Of a stretch of 64,000 nucleotides of DNA, positions 45,482 through 58,458 are shown one piece after another. The DNA is from Sarocladium kiliense (taxonomy: Eukaryota > Ascomycota > Sordariomycetes > Hypocreales > Sarocladiaceae). Made by a program: the position numbers and the translations under genes. Under the pieces are notes generated by a model. The model saw only the letters and a program-made list of their open reading frames with translations, was not told the DNA's origin and did not search any database. The number at the start of each line of letters is the position of its first letter. The first letter of the stretch is position 1. The stretch is taken from contig JAUZTG010000041.1 of assembly GCA_030734395.1 (NCBI GenBank), positions 1,302,001-1,366,000 on the forward strand, given 5' to 3'.

Positions 45482-47444
45482 TTTGAAGGTGGAGGGCTTT
45501 TTGTTGTCTACAGTATGGATGGATTCTAAGAGGTGGTCGAGGAGTCAAGCCAGGAGGGTAGAGGTCAAGAAGATAAGGCGAAGAGGAGGAAGAAGAGAGA
45601 AAGTTTGGATGGTCTGGTCACGGCTCGAGAAGGAGGGAGGGCAGCTCTTAAGAGCTTCACAGTCAAGGAGGGGCTCGGAAGCGGAAGATTAGAAGCCAAG
45701 GATCGACTACTCGACCTCTCGAGGGGCGGGCAAAAGGTCTCATTGACTCTGCAGACGTACGAGGAGAGATACACAAAATCCAAGCCTATCTCTACGGGCA
45801 GACGGGGGGTGTGGCGCGGGATGTGATGGATGATGAAGACAGCCAAACGGCAGCCAGTGTCTCGGGGGGGGGGGGGCGTGCAATGGTGGCGCGCACCAGG
45901 CGGCAGGGCAATCCATTAGTGTATGCATGTGTCGCCTGCTCGGTTGCCTATCTCCAGCGCCCCGATGATCGCCCATACAAAGAAACAGCAGAAGCCAATC
46001 CAATGCGATGAAACCGCACCAGCAACGCATTAGAGCAGGGGATGGGGAAAAAAAAAGTTGAGCTGCCGAATTACGGTGGCGCGTCGCGGGATGGGTGACG
46101 TGAAAGGTTCCCGTCATCGATGCGCACGCTTCCGAAAATCGCTCGCGGCCGAGTGGGCGCTTCCCTTCCAACCGCAGCATTGCCGCATTGGGAAATTCCC
46201 AGAGCCCGTCGCCGACGAGGTATAAGTGCCCATCGCCGGTTACGGAGCTTTCCCTCAGCGCTGCACGCCCACACCGAGCAAGCATCCTCCATCGCAACCC
46301 ACGCCTCCCGCAAGATGCTGCACAACACAAACAATGACATACTTGCATCCAGTCTCCAACTGCACAGGCACACGTTCCCCAAATGCCCTCCTCCCCTCCC
46401 AAACGGACCCTTGGCAAGATCCCATCTCGCACTAGGCACATGGCGCCCCTCCACCGTCCCAGCTTCCGTCCTGTCCTTCCCCCCAACTCTACCCCATTCT
46501 GGCATTTATATGTGTCCAGCTTTCTCCCTCACAGCCACTCACCGTCCATCCTCTGTCATGCCATTACCTCTTGCGTCTTACACAGCCAAACCTCCTGGAC
46601 CAACCCACGTTGCCAGATAAAACCCTATCGCCGCGACCGGGCACTAACCTTGACCTTGGTGGCTAATTACCCATTGCTTGGTAGACCTTTTTTGGCTGAA
46701 GATGAGCTACGTTACCTTGCCGCTTGCTCCTGGAAATGACGCAGTGCGCTATGCAGGGTCCCGCCCAGCTGCCGACTCTAACCTGACAGGCCAGCCAGCA
46801 CCACATACTCTCAGCCTCCTACACCCCCCCTGGCCACCCATGCTAAAATCCCACTCAAAATGTTTTGTTTCTCGTACCTGCGCTCGGTTGTCCGCCGTGA
46901 ACCTCTCGGTGTTAAAATCCATTAGCGAGTTCCATCACCTCTTGGCTCTCATCTCATGGGTTTTCCGAGACGGTATCCGTTCTCACCGCCCACGAAAACA
47001 TCTCGGGATCCTTACCAGCCTCCGATATCGCCCGCCGCCCAAACGTCCCTCCACATCAGATCATGGAGGCCATCGAGACGCTCCCACCGCGTACTGGATC
47101 CAGACCTCGGTCGATTAAATTTGGGATCAGCACTATTCATTGCGATGATCGGAGTGAGCACAGGCGACAGGACAAGTGTCATGTTCATACGTATGAGAAC
47201 TAAACATCACCATCGACTAGCGTAGCATTCTCCTGCCGTAGCCAAAGCGGGAACCGGCTCATACACAAACGCACACAGGATGGGCACAAGAAGCTTAGGT
47301 TGTGTTTCGAATTAAGCATGCCATCCACAGCTCAGCTTGGGAGGGACTTCCTGGAGGCATGACAGGTCCTTGAGCTGCCACATATGCTATCAACACCAGA
47401 ACGCCTGAAGAAATATCTTCACATCAAGACCCTCATTATCATCA
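45482..47444. other. GDH promoter and POL3 downstream spacer
   Basis: Nearly 2 kb between the GDH start and the POL3 stop, both on the minus strand. A run of 13 guanines lies at 45864-45876 within the likely GDH promoter. Overlapping open frames of up to about 250 codons on both strands near 45740-46740 conflict with each other and show no known motif, so no gene is called. Confidence 0.45.
45864..45876. repeat. Homopolymer of 13 guanines
   Basis: An uninterrupted G13 tract lies about 385 bp upstream of the GDH start (C13 on the GDH strand). Such tracts are length-unstable and error-prone in sequencing. Confidence 0.8.
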
Positions 47445-50400
47445 TCACCACATTGCCGCCTTGTCCAAGTCAAACCTCGACAGTTCCTTCCCAGCGTCCT
47501 CCAGATCCTTCTTCGCCTTCATGCGCATGTAAAAGATGGGGCAGTCCTTGCTACTGCAAATAACCTCACAGTGCAAGCTGCCCTGGCAACGTTGACACTG
47601 GGTCCATAGCCTCCCGAACCGGACTTCCAGGTCAGAAACCTTATCCAGTGTCTTCTTATAGAGCTCTCCCACTCGAGGTGCATCATCTGAGCACACCGCG
47701 CCATGACTCTCCTCCTTGCCCGTCAGTGGCTTCTTGCACGCCATGCAAGTCTGCGTCTTCTTGGCGAACTTCATGAGTCCACCTACCGTCGGCGCCGCAA
47801 CCGAGATGGTTCGCGTGTGGTCACCCGTCAACAGTGATTTGGCCTTGGTTTCGCCCAAAATGGGTTCGAAAATGCGGCCCAGTGGCTTGGCAAGCTGGTT
47901 GTCCAGGTAGTACCTCGTGTCAATGGGCACATTGTTCTCGAGGACAAAGATGGGGTCCTCCGACTTCTCGAAGTTCTTTGCGCCAGCTGCACCCCTGATC
48001 ATGACGTACGCAACACGGTCGCCTAGGCCAGGTGCAGACCCGGCATCGCGCTTCTTCATGCGCGCAGCGAGTTCGACATGTGCTTGCTTGGCTGCGTAGT
48101 CGTCCTTGGTCAAAGCCTTGGTAATCACAAGCTTCGACATGTCAACCTTGTTCTGGAGAAGGTCTGCAATGACATCTTTGACGTATCTGTGACCATGTTA
48201 GCCGCTGTTGTTGCAAAAAATTGCGATCTAAAGACTTACTCTTGAGCTCCGGGGACGTCCTGGTCAACGAGAATCATCCTCAAGACCTTCTCAATGACCG
48301 TCTGCACGAGGAGGCAGTTGTCTCGTCGCACAGTCTCGATACCCTTGGTGTCCATCTTGTCATGCTTCTCGGGTTTTGTCCAGAACAAACCGGCATATCT
48401 CTTCTTGTTGATCAGAAGGTATGGGTAGTATACCTTCTCGAACTCAAGTTTGATGGGTTTGATGAATTTTGACGACACATACTCTGCTGCCTCTTCTCCA
48501 AGTTTCATCGTCTCCGCCACGTCCTTTGGTCCAAATTTGACCATGACGGAATCAGTGTCGCCGTAAATGACTTGTGCGTCGTACTTATACCCGTTGGCGA
48601 TGTTGTACTTCTTTTCGACTTCCTCCTTCGTCCTCTCAATCATTTGTCGTCCAAAACTGGTCGTGCTACTAGCGATCTCAAGACAAGGCAGCTTTCCAGT
48701 CGTGGCACCGGTCAAACCGTAGACACTGTTTGCGCTGATCTTCAGAGCCAGCTGACGACCGTTGAGGACAGCCTTCTTGAAGGGGTCTGTTTCAACTGCG
48801 AGTTCCCTCTTCGCTTGTTTACGTGCCGTAAGCAGCTCCTGCAGAATTTGAGCCAGCAAACCCTTTCGCTGCTTGACAGTCACGAACATGTCTCCGTTAG
48901 GCGTGACAATGTAGTCCTCATCCTTTTTCAAGTTGAGTTTTTGGACCGCATTCTTGTCCAACAGGGTCGTGTAACAGAGATTGTGAGCCTGCATGATACT
49001 GGGATACAGAGACGCGAAATCAAGGGTGGCGATGGGAACATCATAGTAGCCACGGGTGGGCTCAATGACAGTGGCGCCTTCGTACTGCTCATCGGAACTC
49101 TCCGCCCTGATGTTCGGGATGACCAGTTTCTGCTCCAGGGCTTTCCGGAACAGCTGGCTGATGAACTTGATTTGCTGACCACGAGATAAGAGCATATTGA
49201 AGGGGACACCTGTGACTCTGGCCATTTCGGTGTAGTTTTCCAGACATGAGAGCTTGTCCATCAGTCTTTGAGGGAGCATCGCGTCCTTCAAGCAGTAAAG
49301 AGCGAGACGACGCCTTGATTCAGGAGTTCCGTTGAAAAGCTCGGTAATCATCGTGTAATGAACATCTTCCTTCTGCTCGCCGAGGAAGTGAGCGCACACT
49401 GAGTTCAATGTGTAGCTTCGCAGATGGTGGTCTCGCTGGATCAGTTGAAGCAAATCAAGTTGCAAACGTCCATTTGTGTTAGTGGCCTTGGTGTCACGGT
49501 TGCCGATCTGTTTGCTGGAGAAGTTGGTCTCCTTTGCCCTTGAAGGCACACTAGGAATGCGAGACCAGTACTCGAAACCGTTGACTTTCAGGTGCTTGGC
49601 GCGATCCAAAAGATAGGGGAAATCGAAGTTGGCAATGTTGTAACCAATGATGATGTCGGGATCGACTCTGATCAAGAACTTCTGCCATTCGCTGAGCATC
49701 TTCTCTTCCTTGTCGAATTCGAGGATTTGTGTTGCTACGATTGAACTTGTTGTATCCAAACAGAACACATTCCGCACAAAGGGTTTCTTCTCTCCATAGC
49801 GAGTAACGCATGTCGCGATTTGAATGACGGGATCCACGTTCGCTTCGGGGAAGATACCCTTTCTGCCGGCACACTCGATATCGAACGAGAAGATTCGCAG
49901 CGGCGCAATCTTTGCCCATTCTCCTTCCGGCTTGTGAGCGATCAAATCGACGTAGCTGACCTCGGCCTCAATCTGGCAGTTCGATTGTCGGCTGTTTTCG
50001 GGGATCAGTTTGTAACGGGTCGCCGGTGCTTCTACCCAAGACATGCCTTGGAGCTAATCAATTGTCAGCTTGGCTCATGCGTATAGACCATGTAGAATAA
50101 GCTCACCTTGCAGTCCACCATGAAGCGAATCACGTACTGAATGTTGTCATACGTTTTGATGCCACCCTCAACACCTTTCCACATGCCCTTCCAGTTGGCA
50201 TTGCCACCCTCAATCGTTGACCGAACCTTGTTGATGAATTTCGGGTCGGTAACGGTGATTTTGAGGTAGGGGCTCTGGGTATTGCCCTGGAACCCATAGA
50301 TGTTTTCTCGATACGCAACGGCGACGGAATGAATAGTCGGTTGATGCTGGGCAATCTGTGTCTCGAGATATGCTTTGTAGGCGTTGCAGTCTTGGGGTTG

Positions 50401-50859
50401 GAAGTTGACTGGTGCAGCAACGTAGAGGTAGTGCTTGAAGTCAGTAACGTGCAGCATGATAGAGTTGCCTTCGTCGGAAACACCGAACAGCTTCATGGTA
50501 GCACGGCCGCCATGAAGCGTACCCTCCTCAAGCTCGATGGCCTGGAAGACAAGGTTGTCCTTCTGTGGGTTGAAAGGCGGAACCGGTGGTCGATCCCAAG
50601 CCTGATCCTTCTCGGTGTTGCTCTTCTTCAGGTCAGAGATGTCCTGGCTAAGCTTCTCGAGGACCTCCGTCTCGAAAACACTCTTAGGCTGGCTAGATCC
50701 AAGCTTCGAATGCACATTGCCCTGTGAACCAAGGAATCTCCCGGCAGGGGAAGAGGAGAAGACATCTGTCCTCCTCTTCTTGGCTGAGCCAGGCGTGGAG
50801 GGGATGTTCTGACGAGTCGACTCTCCCAGCACACGCTTCTGGGGAAGAACGGACGCCAT
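47445..50859 (-). CDS. POL3: DNA polymerase delta catalytic subunit
   Basis: Replicative B-family polymerase with 3'-5' proofreading, the main lagging-strand enzyme. Minus-strand exons 50859-50107, 50053-48240 and 48186-47445, 1102 residues (yeast 1097). Introns of 53 nt each rejoin FMVDCK|LQGMSW and PGAQE|YVKDVI. An N-terminal basic region (KKRR, about 25-28) may be a nuclear localisation signal. The exonuclease motifs are FSFDIE (about 309-311) and IGYNIANFDFPYL. The polymerase motifs are DFASLYPSIMQAHNLC (A), KISANSVYGLTGA (B) and YGDTDSVMVKFG (C). Two C-terminal cysteine clusters follow: CMACKKPL ... C (CysA, zinc) and CQRCQGSLHCEVICSSKDC (CysB, which carries an iron-sulphur cluster in the family). 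All catalytic residues are intact. Confidence 0.97.
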
Positions 50860-51041
50860 GGCTGGCAAGAAGCCGTGCGAGGCTCACCTGGGCAACCTGA
50901 AAGGAGTCGTATACCGTTCGCGAAATTGACAGGCGATTGGCACTGGCAAAGTTGCGGTTGAGCTGATGCAAAAGTCCAAGTTGAAGCTGTCTGGGTTCAC
51001 GACACGAGCTTTCCGTAAGTGGCAGCGGCCCGCCTTAGAAA

Positions 51042-51046
51042 ACGCG
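51042..51046. promoter_or_regulatory. ACGCG core, possible MBF-type cell-cycle element
   Basis: ACGCG, the core bound by fungal MBF at G1/S-phase genes, lies 183 bp upstream of POL3 in the context AAAACGCGCC. POL3 is an S-phase gene in yeasts. The motif is short and expected often by chance, so regulation is an inference. Confidence 0.35.
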
Positions 51047-51092
51047 CCCTTTGGGACGTGACGTGTAGACCCGCTGTTGCTTTAATGGGTGG

Positions 51093-51100
51093 TCACGTGA
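51093..51100. promoter_or_regulatory. TCACGTGA palindrome upstream of POL3
   Basis: An 8-bp E-box palindrome about 235 bp before the POL3 start, matching the element at a similar distance before SAC3. Two ACGTG half-sites (51056-51065) lie between it and the gene. Confidence 0.45.
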
Positions 51101-52278
51101 ATGCGCGTCTCAATGCAAACAGGCGCCTACGACTCAATAACCTATCTTTACACCTTACAAACTTCATGAAATAAATATAATGTGAGAGATATGGCTACTT
51201 CAAGACATAATATGGGCTCAAGGGGATCATCGTTAGCTTGCAGTGCCAGCGGGTTGCAGTGTGTTGATAATACGGTGGATGATCTACCAAATTGTCCATG
51301 AACCTCATCACTGTGAGCGGTCAGCTCGGTGTATCCCTATTGCGATGATCATATTGATTTCTACAGATCTTCTGTCATAGCCGGGCAGACTGAGTATCTT
51401 GGTCTTCGTCATTTGTGTCACAACCCGAATGGCTGTGAGGTCTTCCGATGGAGTAGCTTTCTCCCAACCACGCTTGTGGCTATGCATTCGAGAACTTTAG
51501 TAAACGGGTAGGTTTCTTTGGCTGTAAGCTGATTTTGCCCTCGAAACAGCGCTTTTATTCGTATGCTTAGGCGAGATGTAGCAGCTGTGTCTTGGCCGCC
51601 CATACTGTGAAGGACCAATCGGAAGTCGCCTTGCGCATGATGGGAAGACCCTGATTTCTTGGTCTTTGGGTCATTCAAAGCAAGTCATGGCGGAAAGGAG
51701 GGCCGGTCGACCATGTCTTCATCGAAGCCAATGTCGAAGTGCTTCTCACCCATCCCTCCGAGTTGATCAAAGCGCGGCTGCCCATCGCTTGAACCTGCCT
51801 TGCCGTGGTGGAACACGCATAGTGGCTGAGAGTCACCAAGACACCCTTTACACCGGATCAGATGACAAATGATGACGAGCGCAAGCTCAACGGAAAGTTG
51901 CCAGGAAAGACTACTGATGAAGCGGCTCGCACTTGGGTGTTTGGGTATCGCACCACTGAGAGACGGCAAAGTGTGTTTCATCTGGTTGCAGTTGAACCCA
52001 AGATTGAGTCCATGGACCGGCTATTTGGGGATCAGAGGCCTCGGTTTCAAACACTCATGCGCGTTCTGCAGTCTCTTGAGCACCGAGTGGCATCAGCCAA
52101 TCCCTTTATTTCGGCCAATGTGGTATACTGTTGTGTACAAAGCTCAACGCTGACAAATAAATACATATGAAATACGCCCAGTGGCCTGAGCGAGGACCAG
52201 TCAGCCCCTTAAACCAAGTTATACAACGCCGAATAAGTCTCATGGTAGCTCAGACGTTTACAGCCACCATGGCTAAAG

Positions 52279-53514
52279 CTACATTCTTGAGAGTCTCGTA
52301 GGCAGAGGTGGGAGATCTTTCTCCACCATCTCGTACCTTTCGCCTGCCCCTGCAGGACTGCCAACTTGCAATGGGTACGTTTTGAGAGCCTCTTGTATGC
52401 TTGGGATGTCCTGTCCACGGTATGGTGTGGCGATGGCCTGCTGGCGACCCTGGTCGTGCGAAGTAATTGGTGACGAGACCGCACGACTGTCTGTCGCTGA
52501 CTCGACATCAGTCAGCTTGCGAGAGCCTGAGCCGGACTTGTAATCCAGCTCGTTTACATGTCTGGTGTAACTTGGAAGCAGGATTCGCAACACAGGGATG
52601 GAAGCGGCGATGATCGTGACTGAGCTCTCTGCTGCACCCCAAATCACTAACGGCACGGTGTCGATGATGTCGGCCTTGCCGATGCCGAAGATGCTCGGGA
52701 TCTTGAGGAAGGAGATGATACCAGCACTGTGAATTATGAGTTAGCTCAAGGGTATTGTGTTTGCTGGAACATTGGTGCTTACAAGACTCCCATGCTCATC
52801 GCGATCATGACACCCAACTTCTCCTTGAGTGTCATGTTGGCAGACCAGATGATCCACCAAGGCATAAGAGCGAGGGTAATGTCCATGACTCCAGAGTATA
52901 TAGCCGCAAAGATGTTGTAGTTGACATGGATGACCTTAGGCCAGCAGGACCCTTCGACTGAGGGCCTCCAAGTCTTCTCGACGGGCCAGCACTGGATCCA
53001 GGTGATGAGCACACCGCCTCCGAGTGCGATGTTGAGGGAGATGATGAAGAACCAGATGAGCCAGCGCATCCAGCGGGCCTCAGCAATCCGTAGCAGGGTG
53101 AAGGCGAAGGACGTCTTGGACCAAGCCGCCGCGATGATGGAGAAAGTGCCCGCCAAGTTCATGTTGAGGAGCAGCCAGTCGCCCTCCTCCCAGTTGATGC
53201 GCCAGCCATGTTTACCGAAATCGAAAGCGACGCTCGCTGAGTTAAAGCACGCCAACAGGACAAGGCACCCCTATTGATTATGGTTAGTGCTGAAGAGGCT
53301 CTGCCGAGACTGGCGACGGCCGACATACCAACGATGCTATTAACCAGTAGTCATCAACCCAAAGTCCTCTTCCTCTCGAGATCTTACACCAGAACCGAAG
53401 ACCCAGAACGAGGCCGGCGATTATGGCCAGGAACCAGACGACACCATTCACCATAGGTCCTAGATCTTCCATCGAGAACTTCTGCCCATTGTATTGACCA
53501 TCGTGATCACCCAT
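52279..53514 (-). CDS. Pth11-like/rhodopsin-domain seven-transmembrane protein
   Basis: Integral membrane protein of the large fungal family related to the PTH11 receptor (SAT4/rhodopsin-domain). Minus-strand exons 53514-53329, 53270-52783 and 52726-52279, 373 residues. Introns of 56-58 nt rejoin IASL|GCLVLLACFNS and MSMGVF|AGIISFLKI. There are seven predicted helices, beginning VVWFLAIIAGLVLGLRFWCKI, followed by the family hallmark GLWVDDYWLI. Further hallmarks are KTSFAFTLLRI, a W-I-QCWPVEKTW extracellular loop with the conserved Cys, and CWP...NYNIFAAIYSGVMDITLALMPWWII. The C-terminal ~110 residues form a Ser/Gln-rich cytoplasmic tail. There is no CFEM domain at the N-terminus, so this is the short subclass. 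Signalling is suggested by family only. Ligand and partners are unknown. Confidence 0.88.
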
Positions 53515-56500
53515 CGTAAACTTTTGATGTATTTTCTTCGTTAAACAACGAAGCGATGTTGCTACCAGGCAACCTCACAGACACAGGAAAAGAAGCAAAT
53601 GAGAAAGCAAGGAGATCTACTCCATTGAAGAGCCTCCAGGGCAAGACTTCGAAAAGAAGAAACACAAAGGCTTCAGCCCAGGACGACGTTTAGTCGAACC
53701 GAACGGCCAGTAAAGGCGTATGTTGGCTTGAGGTTACGACGAGAGGTCGAGCAGAAACATCAAGAACCGCAAGATGGGTCGGCCGATAGCAGGCCAGGCC
53801 TATGTATAGCAAACACAACAACCAACGCCTTGACCCTCCCGAGAGGGGCGATCCGCAAGGAGATCGTCGTCGGTACCAGAGAACTCACCACGCTCTTGAT
53901 CTCTCATAGAGGCCATCCCCCCCAGCTCACATCCAGACCATGAAACGTAAGCATTGAAACCTAAGACACCGGGGGCTATAGAACGTGCTGCCGATGGTGC
54001 AAGTGGCGCCATTGGGCGAGGGAAGCGATGCGACGAGATTCGCGATGCTCCGCCACTATAACTCGGCTGGAGGGTCCGCGTTCACGGCTGCCATGCGATG
54101 GCACACAAAGGCCAGGGAGGCGAAGAGTTGACAGCGGCTGATACATGAACTGCTAAAAAGAATCCAGGGCTGTTGACCAGGGGTTTGGGCAGGGGTCCAA
54201 GCGGGAGCCCTATGGCCCGATGGTGGCCTCCCACCTCTTGGGACGTTGGGCGTATCAGTTCTCCGTATCAGAAAGGTGTGCCTCAGCCCACGCACGCACG
54301 ACTTACACCATCATCACCAAGGGCCGTCGATAGCTGGTCCGTGCTTCACTGCCTTACTACCACATTCGAGTGCCGTGAGGCCAGGTTCTGGGATTCCCCG
54401 CCTTGTTTTTCCGCTTCCTTGCTGCGCCTTGTACGATCTGGGCCCCTGAGATACTTCCACCGATCCACTCGCAATGACCAGGATCGGGCCTTACACTCCT
54501 TCGCAGACATGATGCGACAGCTTGGCCATCCACACGCAGCCTGGATGACCCATGATGCTGGCCTTTTTGCGATCGTTGGCCACTTAAAAGAACCGAGTCT
54601 AGCTCCCACCAGGTTTTCTCCGATGACGAGACATGTCACACTAACGGTCCGGGAGCCGGTCCTGCACCTGAGTGGTGTCGTCCAGTATTCTATCAAAAAC
54701 GGTCGGCTGTTAGACTAGATTTCAGCACACGATCCGAGTGAGCGTGGTTATAAGCTTAAACTCAAGAGGTAGAAGGAGAAAGAAAACTGGACGCCGTTGG
54801 AGCCAATGGATATCCCTGGCTTACACCCAAAGCTCCAAGACCTGCCATCGCAACATCGTCAACGGCTTGAGGAGGAGGGGACTGACAACCCATTCACGTA
54901 GTGGCAGGGTTTCAAAACCTTCAACGATTCTACTGTACCTTTTGGGAAGGGAGATCGCCCAGCTGCCTGATGAACATCCCCCTCATCAATTAAACGAGCC
55001 CTTGAGCAAGGGTGTTCCCATCAGACAAGGCCGCGTCGACTTTCGCGTGTTGGTTCCCTTTCTCGGTTCATGGCTTGAACGGATGGCTTGGACGGAAACA
55101 ATTCGGTAATCACATGAGCCTTCGATCGCCTTTGCTTTTCCGCAGAAGCCGCGACATGGCACAGGGCATTGCGCACGAACCCTTGACCTGGGCAGAACCC
55201 AGAGCAACGAGACAAGGCTTCGATTCTATATGTACAATTGATGCAATTAATCAACTCGCTTGTTGGTTTACTTGGAACATAATGCAGTCAACAGATCAGT
55301 CAAGTCATAGCATCCCGCTGCTATACAAACCTCGGTCCATATAGAAGGAAACATTAAGACAGAATGTACGCTTACCCGTGGCCATCATCCCATCAAAGCC
55401 CATTGCTATAGTTAGTGCACTTTCTAAGGCGAGAAGGTTTCCCAAATGAAGAAGTCCCCGGTCAGATTCCCCTGTCTTCGAATCAGGGTTTCCTCACATC
55501 CTCTGTCTCATGCCTTGCAGCGCCAAGGGTGTCAACGAGTTGCCAGAGAACAGGGGGCCTTGAATCAATCCCTGCAACGAACCTGGTTTACAATGACTAA
55601 AGCCACGTCGATCTGGGGAGGCATAGCGTTTCAGGATCTTGATGAACCATGATCAATGATCGAATAGTTTATATGCTGAAAAGTGTAATAATTGATGAGC
55701 GCACATGCCAAATGGTTCCTGCGGCTCATTGCGGCATTGACGGCATCTCAACCAGATTGCATCACGATGAACCAAATTTGTACTTGACGGATAGATATAT
55801 GCGTTTGGGACGTGACTCAAAGGCGTCCAGCCTCGACTGGCACATAGAGCCCCTTCTATACAGCTTACGGAAACTACCTCCATCAGATCTCACCCAATGG
55901 TGGGCACTTGATGCAGCCATTTCGGCTTCCCCGGCCGCGAAAAGAACATTTTGAGTTACCGCCTGATACTGTTTGAAGGGTTAGAACCTGTTCAGGTCGG
56001 ATTTGAAGCACCACGTGGACCAAATTGATCCTCGATCTAGCGGTGCCACATCGGCCTGGATGCATCCATGCCCGTAAAGTGGCCCATTCCAAGCACATCG
56101 AGCGACTTGAAGTCACCAGGGTACAACAGCATCAACGGGCCGGAATAGGAATGTAGAGCAGCATTTTCCCCTTGCCGCAAGGAACTTCGTGCGGGCCATG
56201 CCGAGTGGGAATAGCCAACCTGACAATTGAAAGTCCGGGCACCCCCTAGTCGACGAGCGACTTGCCAATCCAAGAGAAGAAGAGATTAGGGACACTCCGG
56301 AAGGGTTTGAGCCCGGCGTCAATGTGGTAGTGCCCAGCTGGCCCTTCTCGATAACTTCGTACTGCTTGGGAGTTGAATGTGCCCGATCCTCGAGCTAGTA
56401 CAAGGGTATTCGGCTGGTTCCACGACGTGTCTGCCGCCACAGACGGCAGGAAAAGGACACCACGTGCCGTTAACCCCATTTGTCGTATCACAAGAGCCGC

Positions 56501-56822
56501 ATATGAGGGCTTTTCCTCAGTCAACAGTCACGACCAGACATGTTGCATATCTTCCTGGTATAAGCTGCATCTAGTGCCAATTATTCACGTACAATATCAA
56601 GTTTGTTCTTATTCCTAGCCTTCCTGCTTCAGTGCGATGTTCCCCGCTCATTTCGGTTCATTAGGACTTGGTGTTCGTCTCACACCGTGCACTTGTAGAA
56701 GACAAGACCTCATAACGCCGACGCTGTGCAAAATGAAACGCCCCCTTTCCAATGTCGACCGCCTACAATTCCGATACGATTTCGACAGCTTTCCTTTGCC
56801 AGTGGAGTGCAGTAGGCTTCCG
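53515..56822. other. Long spacer with no supported gene
   Basis: 3.3 kb in which I find no coherent exon series, RNA gene or intact mobile element. Open frames stay below about 180 codons and overlap one another on both strands. The stretch 56037-56524 on the minus strand has two staggered frames that might be a decayed gene, but nothing in them is recognisable. Confidence 0.45.
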
Positions 56823-58458
56823 CTATTCATCCTGAATCATGCCGATGTCACACCAGTTGTTCACGGGCTAATGTTCGTTAGTACCAAGTCCGACCCATAA
56901 TGAAGGAAGACTTGACTTACAATACAGCTGAGGTACTTGCACCATGAACAAGTCTTGTGAGACTTGTAGAAGTTGTTCAGCAGTACAATGAACACCACGA
57001 TGATGCCAATGAGAGCAGCAGCGCGGACGAGCCACCAAACCCACCAAAGGGCCTTGCGACCCTTGAAGAATCCAACAGGGCTTTTGAGGAAGGGTGTTGG
57101 TCCGTCGTCGACACCACCTTGCACGGCTGAATAAGGCGTGTCATTACCGATCCGGCGTCGGAGGGAGTTGGGCGAGTGCAGAACGCAAACGCCAAGTGCG
57201 AGGCCCATCAGAAACCCACCAATATGGGCGAAGTTGTCGAGTCCTGGCAGCAATCCGAGACCAAACGAGATGACAATGTCGAGAAGGATGAACATAAGGT
57301 CTTTCACGGGGTTTCGACGGTCCTTCCAGGAGTAAATGAGATCGAGAAGCGTCAAGGCAATGATGCCAAAGATGGCTCCAGAGGCACCTGTGGAGGCGAT
57401 ACCCGGGGCTGCGTAGTTTCCACCCATAATATTGCCGAAAATGCCTGCGCTGATATACACCAAGAAGAAGCGGATAGGGCCAATGGCCATCTCCATCTCC
57501 TTGCCGAGAGTCATCTGCAAAAGCATGTTGAAACCAATGTGAATGAGACCAGCATGCATGAAAACCGGAATGATAAAGCGGTACCACTGGTTCGGCTGGG
57601 GATTTTGCTTTGCGTCACCATCGAAGACTGGATCAGGGACTCCTCCAAAGCCACACAGTGTCGAAAGAGGGCAGACATCCGTGTTCTCTGTCGCATTGGG
57701 GCAGAGAAAGTTGACTTGAATCGTAGACCCCTGGATCTCCTTGAGGTTGTGCATGCACGGGGAATACCGAGCGCCCATGTTGATCATGACCTGCGTCGAA
57801 GGGCCAATCATGGGGTTGAATTGCGGCTTGATCATGATGGGTGATCCTGTGAGGATACCTAGTTTACAGGTTAGCTGGGTTGGGATGATTTGGAGCTCTC
57901 TACAGACTTACCATTCCGGACAATCTCGCCAATGAAAACGGCAACCTGTATAATGGTGAGAGTATACACAACCCACGGTATTCTCTTCTTGTCTGCTCCG
58001 AACATGCCGAGTTCGCCGAAGCGCACCTTGTGGCTCTTCTGTCGCTTGGGTTGACCTGAGGCATCATAGATGTGGTCGTTCGTCTCGGGATCCTTGGACC
58101 TGTCTTGAAGGGGAATATCTTCTTGATATGGCTTTGCTCCGCCATGACCCTGATATGACGTGTCGTAGTAGGCGTTCGGCTGAGCAACGTTGGCCGTGCT
58201 GGCAGCTGGTGTGGGATTTCTAGAGTTCATGGGGTAGGCGTTGTCGTCGAAGACTGTGTCGAACGGCGACGGCCCCGTCTGCTGCTGCCTTTGTCCATAG
58301 GCATGTGAAGGACCAGGGGCAGGGTAACCCGAATGATACGAGGGTGCGGGCGTGGAACTTGGTGATGGAGCGTACGCCGAGTTGTAATGGGGTGCTGGTG
58401 AGGGAGAGTCGTTGGCGGGCGGCCGCTGGCTCCCGTAGTAATAGTCGTTCGCCGCCAT
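56823..58458 (-). CDS. Rhomboid intramembrane serine protease
   Basis: Polytopic intramembrane protease. Minus-strand exons 58458-57912, 57858-56921 and 56867-56823, 509 residues. The last exon is only 45 nt: a 53-nt intron with a GTAAGT donor and ACTAAC branch joins CKYLSCI to PVNNWCDIG, giving the usual C-terminus. The first ~140 residues are Pro/Ser/Tyr-rich and cytoplasmic. The first helix is about 165-180 (WVVYTLTIIQVAVFIGEIV). A cysteine-bearing luminal loop follows, then the rhomboid core: HAGLIHIGFN (His 284 and 289), the nucleophile Ser342 in GASGAIFG, and the catalytic His394 in AHIGGFLMG. A final helix (about 460-480) gives the 6+1 arrangement of eukaryotic secretory-pathway rhomboids. 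Both catalytic residues are present, so it should be active. Golgi or plasma-membrane location is inferred from relatives. Confidence 0.93.

Larger units (their letters stand above)
50860..52278. other. POL3 promoter and spacer
   Basis: 1.4 kb. The first 250 bp upstream of POL3 contain an ACGCG core (51042-51046) and a TCACGTGA palindrome (51093-51100). Beyond that, two modest plus-strand frames (51329-51511 and 51862-52170) could belong to a small or decayed gene, since a GTAGGT donor and CTGAT...CAG acceptor follow the first one and AATAAA occurs near 52155. The resulting protein has no recognisable feature, so I do not call it. Confidence 0.45.

Noticed and set aside
45740..46740. Several 120-250 codon frames on both strands upstream of GDH
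   Set aside because: They overlap each other antisense, contain simple-sequence tracts (poly-G, Pro/His-rich) and have no recognisable domain.
51329..52170. Possible two-exon plus-strand gene between POL3 and the Pth11-like gene
   Set aside because: A donor and acceptor can be drawn, but the first frame lacks an ATG, the spliced product soon hits a stop, and nothing resembles a protein family.
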